DNA from: Candidatus Izemoplasma sp.
GTDB taxonomy: Bacteria > Bacillota_I > Bacilli_A > Izemoplasmatales > Izemoplasmataceae
Direction of reading: 5' to 3'
DNA length: 6,033 nucleotides
Assembly: GCA_007116105.1 (NCBI GenBank)
Contig: SKJA01000049.1
Location: forward strand, 1-6,033
Part shown: piece after piece, positions 1 to 6,033 of the stretch
Layout: each line of letters opens with the position of its first letter
Numbering within the stretch: position 1 is the stretch's first letter
Notes under the pieces: generated by a model
The model's input: only the letters and a program-made list of their open reading frames with translations
Told to the model about the DNA's origin: nothing
The model's database searches: none
Position numbers and translations under genes: made by a program

Positions 1-1259
<1,259 letters not shown>

Positions 1260-1265
1260 TCATTA

Positions 1266-1313
1266 AAAACACACGTTAAGCATAGAACATGCTTAACGTG
1301 TGTTTTATCTTTT
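1266..1313. terminator. Bidirectional intrinsic terminator between cysK and cysE
   Basis: A perfect 18-bp inverted repeat: left arm 1266-1283 (AAAACACACGTTAAGCAT), five-base loop 1284-1288, right arm 1289-1306. On the plus strand the arm ends in TTTT and is followed by ATCTTTT, giving a U-rich tail for cysK mRNA six bases after its stop. Read on the minus strand the same stem begins five bases after the cysE stop and also ends in TTTT, so it can serve both convergent genes. It fills the whole 52-bp gap. Confidence 0.9.
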
Positions 1314-1866
1314 ATGCATCTTTGTGTGCCAAGGAGCACTGTAACCCTGTGACTTCTTTACCTGGAATCACGCGTGCAGGAATTCCAATCGCGGTCGCGC
1401 CATCGGGTACGTCTTGCAACACCACTGCGTTGGCGCCAATCCGTGCTTGAGTGCCGACTTTAATGTTTCCTAACACCTTGGCCCCAGCGCCAATCATAGC
1501 GCCATGACAAATCGTGGGATGACGTTTAATCCCGGTGTCGTTTCCTGTGCCACCCAAGGTTACACCATGAAAGATCAAGACATCATCGCCAATTTGAGTG
1601 GTTTCACCAATGACAACACCCATGCCGTGGTCAATGACTAAGCCACGACCGATTTGCGCAGCTGGGTGAATCTCTATGCCTGTGAAAAAGCGAGAAAGAC
1701 CACTGATCATGCGCGCAACTAACTTCAGTCTTAGACGCCAAAAAACATGGGCAATGCGATGGATAAACACCGCCTTTATGCCTGTGTGCGTGATTAAGAT
1801 ATCGAGCGTATGACGAGCTGCAGGGTCGTAGCGCTTAATGTTTTGAATGGTTCTTCTAAGACTCAT
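1312..1866 (-). CDS. cysE: Serine O-acetyltransferase, short Bacillus-type
   Basis: A 184-residue acyltransferase that makes O-acetylserine from serine and acetyl-CoA, the committed step feeding CysK. A short N-terminal helical part (about residues 1-60, with DPAAR at 14-18 and HRIAH at 36-40) leads to [14 protein letters not shown] and then a left-handed beta-helix of hexapeptide repeats (about 63-165). Catalytic H80 lies in [13 protein letters not shown]116 in KRHPTI matches the second conserved histidine; GVTLGGTG (101-108) and [12 protein letters not shown] (124-135) complete the acetyl-CoA and trimer regions. E65 stands where E. coli has the catalytic Asp, as I recall for Bacillus CysE. 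The protein is shorter than the E. coli enzyme (273 residues) and ends ...LAHKDA, without the terminal isoleucine that docks into CysK in enteric bacteria. The start is set by AAGGAG at 1874-1879, seven bases upstream. It lies 33 bp behind the acidic orphan gene. Confidence 0.95.
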   Translation of the reverse strand: MSLRRTIQNIKRYDPAARHTLDILITHTGIKAVFIHRIAHVFWRLRLKLVARMISGLSRFFTGIEIHPAAQIGRGLVIDHGMGVVIGETTQIGDDVLIFHGVTLGGTGNDTGIKRHPTICHGAMIGAGAKVLGNIKVGTQARIGANAVVLQDVPDGATAIGIPARVIPGKEVTGLQCSLAHKDA

Positions 1867-1873
1867 GGGTACA

Positions 1874-1880
1874 CTCCTTC
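1874..1880 (-). promoter_or_regulatory. Ribosome binding site of cysE
   Basis: Minus-strand GAAGGAG, seven bases before the cysE ATG. It is almost contiguous with the U-run of the preceding hairpin (one base between them), so termination at the hairpin would stop transcription just before this site is made. Confidence 0.85.
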
Positions 1881-1881
1881 G

Positions 1882-1907
1882 AAAAAAAGAACATCTAAAT
1901 TAGATGT
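1882..1907 (-). terminator. Weak terminator-like hairpin with U-run before cysE
   Basis: Read on the minus strand: ACATCTA (1907-1901), a three-base loop, TAGATGT (1897-1891), two bases, then seven consecutive T (1888-1882). The left arm overlaps the stop codon of the upstream acidic gene. The stem has only seven pairs with two G:C pairs, plus a G-U and a few A-U pairs beyond a mismatch, so it should be inefficient. It may be a leaky terminator that lowers cysE expression relative to fba, or a partial attenuator. No convincing separate cysE promoter was found downstream of it. Confidence 0.5.
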
Positions 1908-2487
1908 CTTTTCCGATAATACTCATTGGTTCATTATGAATTGCTACGCCTAAGTTATGGGCAATTTCTACAAAAATATCAATGATGCTCACATACTCAA
2001 AATCAAGTTGTTCGACAATGTCTTGTGTTGCCTCATTCAGAATTTCTCCGGCATAGACATAATTGTTTTCGCGTTGCGCAATCATGTCTTCAATCGTTGT
2101 CTCGACATCGTTGAGTGCTTCAAAGTCTATGCTGTCTTCGTAGTCCTCTAAATCTGCTCTAAAATCACTGATGAACATTAAGTAACCGACAAGGACAGCA
2201 TAATTCTCAAAGTCGTAACAGTTACCTTCAAACAAATTTTCATAGTAAATACGAATCACCTCAAACTGACCGTGCAAGTAATTTAAGCCTACTTGGAAAA
2301 TCGTTTGTAAGTCCTCGTTTAAAGAACCGTGATGGACGGCTTTTTGATAGATATAATCGAGGACGGCGTACACTGGCTCTAAACGATCATAGATCATCGA
2401 GCCATGCTCTTTAAATGTTTCTAATACCTCGATGTTATCCATTTTCCAATTGACGAAATCTTTGAGAATCAGTTCGAATGGGTGCAT
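1900..2487 (-). CDS. Highly acidic helical protein of unknown function
   Basis: A 195-residue protein I do not recognise. By my count it has 39 Asp/Glu against 9 Lys/Arg, so it should be strongly anionic. It is rich in aromatic residues (about 14 Tyr) and has a single Cys (residue 90). There is no signal peptide and no long uninterrupted hydrophobic stretch; the pattern of hydrophobic residues suggests an all-helical soluble protein. The densest acidic patch lies at residues about 111-140. It is a real gene: the ATG has AGGAAG seven bases upstream, that site overlaps the fba stop codon, and only 11 bases separate the two genes, so it is almost certainly translated from the fba mRNA. A role near Fba or in carbon or sulfur metabolism would be guesswork from position alone. 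Its stop codon lies in the hairpin preceding cysE. Confidence 0.8.
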   Translation of the reverse strand: MHPFELILKDFVNWKMDNIEVLETFKEHGSMIYDRLEPVYAVLDYIYQKAVHHGSLNEDLQTIFQVGLNYLHGQFEVIRIYYENLFEGNCYDFENYAVLVGYLMFISDFRADLEDYEDSIDFEALNDVETTIEDMIAQRENNYVYAGEILNEATQDIVEQLDFEYVSIIDIFVEIAHNLGVAIHNEPMSIIGKDI

Positions 2488-2494
2488 ATCATCA

Positions 2495-2501
2495 CTTCCT
2501 A
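2495..2501 (-). promoter_or_regulatory. Ribosome binding site overlapping the fba stop codon
   Basis: Minus-strand TAGGAAG: the TAG stop of fba (2501-2499) runs into AGGAAG (2500-2495), seven bases before the ATG of the acidic gene. Ribosomes ending fba cover this site, which favours coupled translation of the two proteins. Confidence 0.75.
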
Positions 2502-3365
2502 AGCTTTGTGAGAAGAGCCAAATAAATCCATTTTTTCTTTCACAACAGCGGCAATCGCATCAGCACCTGGTTTTAGAAGTTTACGTGGATCAAAGCCTTT
2601 GCCTTTAAGATCTAAATTTGCTTCAATGTATTTCCGTGTGGCTGCCGCAAAAACCAACTGTGCTTCTGTATTGACGTTAATTTTAGAGACGCCATACGAA
2701 ATGGCTTCTTTAACCATCGCATCAGGAATCCCGGTTCCACCATGCAACACTAACGGAATGTTGTTCGTTGTTTCGCCAATTTCTTTTAAGACATCCATAC
2801 TTAAACCAGCCCAGTTTTCAGGATAAGTTCCATGAATGTTCCCAATGCCTGCGGCTAACATAGAAATGCCTAGTTGGGCAATTTGACGACATTCTTCAGG
2901 ATCGGCAATTTCGCCGTTTCCGATGACGCCATCTTCTTCGCCACCAATGCCACCAACCTCAGCTTCAACACTGATACCTAGTGGGGTTGCAAGTGCCACA
3001 ATTTCTTTTGTTTTTGCAATGTTTTCTTCGATGTCATAATGAGATCCATCAAACATAACACTGGAAAATCCAGCCTCCATCGCAGCTTTTGCGCCTTCAA
3101 ACGAGCCATGATCTAAATGAATCGCAACAGGGACAGTGATGCCGTAAAAATCAATCATTTCACGAACCATCGCCACAACAGTTTTATATCCGGCCATGTA
3201 TTTTCCAGCGCCTTCCGACACGCCTAAAATGACAGGTGATTGTTGTTCTTGTGCAGTGAGTAAAATCGCTTTTGTCCACTCTAAGTTATTGATGTTAAAC
3301 TGACCGACTGCGTACCCTTGTTCGCGTGCCGTTTTTAACATTTCTTTTGCAGATACTATTGGCAT
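2499..3365 (-). CDS. fba: Fructose-bisphosphate aldolase, class II (zinc-dependent)
   Basis: A 288-residue class II aldolase, the usual length for the Bacillota type. It reversibly splits fructose 1,6-bisphosphate into dihydroxyacetone phosphate and glyceraldehyde 3-phosphate in the cytoplasm. Seen: GQFNINNLEW (21-30); HLDHG with catalytic D85 and zinc ligand H86; FDGSHYDIEENIAKT (105-119); VEAEVGGIGGEEDGV (133-147); zinc ligand H178 in GNIHGTYPENW; LVLHGGTGIP with zinc ligand H208; and KINVNTE (228-234), which binds the substrate phosphate and nucleophilic face. The C-terminal KGFDPRKLLKPG motif (257-267) is typical of the fructose-specific Bacillota enzymes and argues against tagatose-bisphosphate aldolase, though the two are close. 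The start has a strong AAGGAGG six bases upstream and a well-placed promoter. It is the first gene of its transcript, followed by the acidic orphan gene and probably cysE. Confidence 0.96.
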   Translation of the reverse strand: MPIVSAKEMLKTAREQGYAVGQFNINNLEWTKAILLTAQEQQSPVILGVSEGAGKYMAGYKTVVAMVREMIDFYGITVPVAIHLDHGSFEGAKAAMEAGFSSVMFDGSHYDIEENIAKTKEIVALATPLGISVEAEVGGIGGEEDGVIGNGEIADPEECRQIAQLGISMLAAGIGNIHGTYPENWAGLSMDVLKEIGETTNNIPLVLHGGTGIPDAMVKEAISYGVSKINVNTEAQLVFAAATRKYIEANLDLKGKGFDPRKLLKPGADAIAAVVKEKMDLFGSSHKA

Positions 3366-3371
3366 TATAAG

Positions 3372-3378
3372 CCTCCTT
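3372..3378 (-). promoter_or_regulatory. Strong ribosome binding site of fba
   Basis: Minus-strand AAGGAGG, a near-full match to the anti-Shine-Dalgarno, six bases before the fba ATG, as expected for a highly expressed glycolytic gene. Confidence 0.9.
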
Positions 3379-3397
3379 ATGAATTAAATACAGTTTC

Positions 3398-3426
3398 ATT
3401 ATAACGAGCGAGATATAATTTGTAAA
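3398..3426 (-). promoter_or_regulatory. Sigma-A-type promoter of fba
   Basis: Minus-strand -35 box TTTACA (3426-3421, one mismatch to TTGACA), a 17-base spacer, and a perfect -10 box TATAAT (3403-3398). The predicted transcript start is near 3391, giving a leader of about 25 bases, too short for a riboswitch. An 8-bp inverted repeat arm covers the -35 box. Confidence 0.88.
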
Positions 3427-3452
3427 CGAAATAGCCTATAAGACCGTTTACA
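3421..3452. promoter_or_regulatory. Inverted repeat over the fba -35 box, candidate operator
   Basis: Perfect 8-bp arms TGTAAACG (3421-3428) and CGTTTACA (3445-3452) are separated by 16 bp. The proximal arm contains the whole -35 hexamer. The repeat lies upstream of the predicted transcript start and downstream of the tldD-pmbA terminator, so it is unlikely to act as RNA structure and is better read as a DNA-binding site. TGTAAACG resembles half of a catabolite-response (cre) element, but neither arm completes a full cre consensus. The regulator is unknown. Confidence 0.5.
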
Positions 3453-3456
3453 CAAC

Positions 3457-3483
3457 AAAAATCCCCCTCCAACGAGGGGGATT
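3457..3483 (-). terminator. Intrinsic terminator of the tldD-pmbA operon
   Basis: On the minus strand a 10-bp stem, AATCCCCCTC (3483-3474 side) paired with GAGGGGGATT (3469-3460), with a four-base GTTG loop, ends in a run of five T (3461-3457). It starts three bases after the pmbA stop. The G/C-rich stem should be strong and insulates fba from upstream transcription. Confidence 0.92.
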
Positions 3484-3486
3484 AGA

Positions 3487-4800
3487 CTATTCGTCGCCAC
3501 CAATCATGAGTTTTCCTGCATGAACACTTGGTGATCCTGTACCGCTTAAGCCAAATTTCAAATCGTTCCCAATGGCTTCAATCTGATTCAACATTTTGAA
3601 GAAGTTACCCGAAACGACAATCATTTTAACAGGTGTTGTGATTTTACCTTGTTCGATTTTAAACCCGCCTGCTTGTAAGGAGAAATCGCCTGAGACGGTT
3701 TTAACTCCTGCGTGTAATCCGACCAAATCGGTGATGTAAACCCCTTGGTCAATGGCTGAAATAAGCCCTTCAAACGACGTGTCTTTAGGTTCTAAGTAAA
3801 AGTTTGTCGGCCGGATCGCGCCGCCAAATCCGTGACCTGTGGGTGCTTCTTTAAAGATGGCTGCGGTTTTTAAATTGTGCATCCAGCCTTTAAAGACCCC
3901 TTGATCAACCACCTTAAATGGTTGACATGCGACACCTTCATCATCAAATGGCGTTTGAAAGTACGCGTCTTCATGTAGCGGGTTATCAATGAGGGTAATC
4001 TTAGAAGAAGCAATGCTTTGACCGACCTTATCTTTAAGTGCGGTCAAATTGCGATAGGCTGCCTCGCCGGTAAAGATACTGGTAAAGACGCCTAAGATAT
4101 CCGCAAACATTTCATTGGAAAACACGACAGGATAAGCACCAGACTTCAGTGATTTACCCCCGAGTTTTGCCTGTCCTTTACGCACCGTTTCACTGGCCAT
4201 GACGTTTGCGTCAAATTGATCAAATGACTTAACCAGTTTGATGTCATACGCCGTTTTGATGTCGTCGTCTTTTTCGAAAACACCCACTGCATAGGCGTAT
4301 GCAAATGTGTTAGAGCGCTTCAAATTTAGGCCTTTAGAGTTGAGTATTTCAGTGGTGTTTTCATTTTCTTGATACATTGTCGATTGCACTTGTTTGACAT
4401 GATCTGCTTTCAAAATGGAAGCCTCTAGGTCATGCACCAACTGAATTTTTTCCTCAATCGGAACTTCCACAAAAGGAAAGTTCTCCACTTTCACCTCAGG
4501 GTAACTCTCAGAACCCTCAAAAATAATGGCTGGTTCGCTTGCCGTGATGGCTTTCGCATTTTCAAGCATCACATCCAGTGTGTGTTCAATGGTTTCCGTA
4601 CTCAGATTTTCCAATCGAGCGCTGACCAGTTTGCCTTGATAAATCGCACGAATGCTCAAGCTTTGTACGTCACTTTGAACATTTTGATCGAGCTTTCCTT
4701 GATATAAGGATAACTTCGTACTTTTCGCGTGCGTGATGAAAAATTCTAAATCCGTGAACCCTTTGGCTAAACCAAGTTCTAACCATGCCTGCTTATTCAT
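3487..4800 (-). CDS. pmbA: TldE/PmbA, non-catalytic subunit of the TldD-TldE peptidase
   Basis: A 437-residue member of the TldD/PmbA (peptidase U62) family, close to the usual 440-450. It pairs with TldD to form a cytoplasmic metalloprotease that degrades unfolded or small peptides; in E. coli the pair matures microcin B17 and degrades the CcdA antitoxin. Family features seen are the N-terminal domain with RAIYQGKLVSA (51-61); the AYPVVFSNEMFADIL segment (222-236), which aligns with the TldD metal site but has no HExxxH; FDDEGV (285-290); WMHNLKTA (306-313); and GLHAGVKTVSGDFSLQAGG (361-379). The missing metal motif marks it as TldE rather than a second TldD. Its ATG overlaps the tldD TGA by four bases, and AGGAGGT (4812-4806) lies five bases upstream inside the tldD glycine-rich tail. 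A terminator follows the stop. Confidence 0.93.
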   Translation of the reverse strand: MNKQAWLELGLAKGFTDLEFFITHAKSTKLSLYQGKLDQNVQSDVQSLSIRAIYQGKLVSARLENLSTETIEHTLDVMLENAKAITASEPAIIFEGSESYPEVKVENFPFVEVPIEEKIQLVHDLEASILKADHVKQVQSTMYQENENTTEILNSKGLNLKRSNTFAYAYAVGVFEKDDDIKTAYDIKLVKSFDQFDANVMASETVRKGQAKLGGKSLKSGAYPVVFSNEMFADILGVFTSIFTGEAAYRNLTALKDKVGQSIASSKITLIDNPLHEDAYFQTPFDDEGVACQPFKVVDQGVFKGWMHNLKTAAIFKEAPTGHGFGGAIRPTNFYLEPKDTSFEGLISAIDQGVYITDLVGLHAGVKTVSGDFSLQAGGFKIEQGKITTPVKMIVVSGNFFKMLNQIEAIGNDLKFGLSGTGSPSVHAGKLMIGGDE

Positions 4801-6033
4801 GCTTTACCTCCTGCGCCGCCCACAGTCATCCCTTGAACGCGAATGGTCGGTTGACCCACGTCCACAGGAATAGACCCAGAGAGTGATCCACACATCCCTT
4901 GGCCAAACTCAATGTTGTCTGCGACACGGTCGACTTTAAAGAGGATGTCTTTTCCGTGTCCAATTAACATTGCACCACGGACGGGTTTTGTAAGTTTTCC
5001 ATTCTCGATGAGGTAGCCTTCTTGGACCGCAAAGTTAAACTCACCTGTTGCAGGTTGAACGGTGCCTCCACCCATTTTCTTCGCAAACAAACCGTACTCT
5101 GTGTCTTTAATGATGTCTTCAAACTTATCCGTTCCCGGTGCAATATACGTGGAGTTCATCCGTGAGGTTGGGGAAAACTTATACGATTGACGGCGTCCAC
5201 TGCCTGTGGGCTCCATGTTCATTTTTCGACTGTTGCGATAATCAATCAAATAGTTTTTTAAGACGCCATTCTCTATCAATAAGTTCTTCTGTGTGGGTCG
5301 ACCTTCATCATCAAAACTTAACCGTCCCCATGCCCCCTCAACATCGCCATCATCATACGCAGTGACGACATCAGAAGCAATTTTTTCACCGAGTTTTCCA
5401 ACAAATGGTGACAATCCTTTAGCAACTGAAGTCGCTTCTAAAGGATGTCCACACGCTTCATGGAAAATCACGCCACCAAACCCATTATGTAACACCACTG
5501 GCATGACTTGCGAGGTCATATCTTCCGCTGTTAAAAGCGTGATCGCACTGTGTGCAACCTCATCGGCCATGCTTTGTAAATCTAACGCTTCAACCATCTC
5601 ATAGCCCATAAAACGACCAGGACCCTCGAAAGCTTCTTGCATCAATTCGCCTTCTTTTGCGACAGCCATCATCACAGCTCTTGTGTATGTTCGCTTATCG
5701 TCTTGATAGACACCTTCACTGTTGACAACCAAGATGTCTTGTTCTGTCTCTAAAAGCTGGGTAATGGCTTGAACAATACGTGTATCGTATTGTTGTATGC
5801 GTTTTGATAGCTGTACTAAAACCTCTGTTTTTTCTTGGACGCTGACACTGTCCATTGGACGTTTAACCGTGTTTTCGTAAGGTTTTGCGGCCCCAAGAGG
5901 TTGTGCTTTTTGAGCATCTCCTTGAAACGATGCCCGTAAATTATGAATCAGTGTACGGAGCGTATCTTCATCGGTTTTGTTGGTGTAACCATACACTTCA
6001 TCTAATCCGTTTAAAAGTCGAACACCTGCACCA
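4797..6033 (-). CDS. tldD: TldD metallopeptidase, catalytic subunit (N-terminus outside window)
   Basis: The visible 412 residues are the C-terminal large part of TldD, the zinc-bearing subunit of the TldD-TldE protease. The frame stays open to the window edge, and the residues before the in-frame GTG at 5994-5996 (GAGVRLLNGLDEVYGYT) continue the family's N-terminal strand motif. That GTG is therefore an internal valine, and roughly 50-70 residues are missing. The metal-binding HEACGH is at nt 5462-5445; the third ligand is the Cys of GMCGS (codon 4892-4890). Also seen are FDDEG, TGSGRRQSYKFSPTSRM (residues about 264-280 from the GTG), GGGTVQPATGEFNFAV, and the C-terminal GQPTIRVQGMTVGG. All key residues are intact, so it should be active. 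It is the upstream gene of a two-gene operon with pmbA; its promoter lies outside the window. Confidence 0.95.
   Translation of the reverse strand, partial: GAGVRLLNGLDEVYGYTNKTDEDTLRTLIHNLRASFQGDAQKAQPLGAAKPYENTVKRPMDSVSVQEKTEVLVQLSKRIQQYDTRIVQAITQLLETEQDILVVNSEGVYQDDKRTYTRAVMMAVAKEGELMQEAFEGPGRFMGYEMVEALDLQSMADEVAHSAITLLTAEDMTSQVMPVVLHNGFGGVIFHEACGHPLEATSVAKGLSPFVGKLGEKIASDVVTAYDDGDVEGAWGRLSFDDEGRPTQKNLLIENGVLKNYLIDYRNSRKMNMEPTGSGRRQSYKFSPTSRMNSTYIAPGTDKFEDIIKDTEYGLFAKKMGGGTVQPATGEFNFAVQEGYLIENGKLTKPVRGAMLIGHGKDILFKVDRVADNIEFGQGMCGSLSGSIPVDVGQPTIRVQGMTVGGAGGKA
4806..4812 (-). promoter_or_regulatory. Ribosome binding site of pmbA inside the tldD 3' end
   Basis: Minus-strand AGGAGGT, five bases before the pmbA ATG, formed by codons of the tldD C-terminal GGAGGKA tail. 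With the ATGA overlap it supports coupled, near-equal synthesis of the two subunits, which act as a complex. Confidence 0.85.
5772..5794. repeat. Short perfect inverted repeat inside tldD
   Basis: AACAATACG (5772-5780) and CGTATTGTT (5786-5794) form a perfect 9-bp repeat with a five-base loop within tldD coding sequence. No U-run follows on the minus strand, so it is not a terminator. It may be a chance product of the codons for QYDTRIV. Confidence 0.4.

Noticed and set aside
1921..1990. Possible cysE promoter inside the end of the acidic gene (CATAAT or TATTAT as -10 on the minus strand)
   Set aside because: No acceptable -35 hexamer lies 16-18 bases upstream of either box, so I do not call a promoter.
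3421..3435. Full catabolite-response (cre) element at the fba promoter
   Set aside because: TGTAAACG matches the first half, but the second half fails at the conserved C in both orientations; only the inverted repeat is reported.
5293..5604. Open frame of 103 codons on the plus strand opposite tldD
   Set aside because: It lies wholly antisense to the conserved TldD metal-site region, has no ribosome site, and its product is low-complexity Ser/Pro-rich; it is a shadow of tldD.
5994..5996. GTG as the start of tldD
   Set aside because: The frame continues upstream to the window edge with residues typical of the TldD N-terminal domain and there is no Shine-Dalgarno before the GTG, so it is an internal valine.

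Overview
The window carries seven protein-coding genes packed with little spacing on both strands. It reads as a piece of an ordinary low- to moderate-GC Bacillota or Mycoplasmatota-type chromosome. The reasons are strong AGGAGG-type Shine-Dalgarno sites, a sigma-A-like promoter, Bacillus-like short CysE and Bacillota-like class II aldolase sequences, and intrinsic terminators with U-tracts. TGA is used as a stop (lysS, tldD) and tryptophan is encoded by TGG, so the code is standard rather than the mycoplasma code. I cannot name a genus. I see no tRNA, rRNA, CRISPR array, insertion sequence or phage gene.

Layout: (1) On the plus strand, the 3' end of lysS (lysyl-tRNA synthetase) overlaps the start of cysK (cysteine synthase) by four bases (ATGA). 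(2) A hairpin with a perfect 18-bp stem lies between the convergent cysK and cysE genes and probably terminates both. (3) On the minus strand, reading right to left, a clear promoter with an inverted repeat over its -35 box drives fba (class II fructose-bisphosphate aldolase). An unrecognised, very acidic 195-residue protein follows, its Shine-Dalgarno overlapping the fba stop codon. After a weak terminator-like hairpin comes cysE (serine O-acetyltransferase). (4) Further upstream on the minus strand, tldD (metallopeptidase subunit, N-terminus cut by the window edge) overlaps pmbA/tldE (its non-catalytic partner) by ATGA and ends at a GC-rich terminator just before the fba promoter.

How the genes work together: CysE makes O-acetylserine from serine and acetyl-CoA, and CysK converts it with sulfide to cysteine, so the last two steps of cysteine synthesis sit tail to tail but in different transcription units (one with lysS, one behind fba). 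TldD and TldE form a heteromeric peptidase. Fba is a central glycolytic enzyme. No exotic system is evident. The points most worth a second look are the acidic orphan protein in the fba transcript, the inverted repeat on the fba promoter, and the possible attenuator directly before the cysE ribosome binding site.
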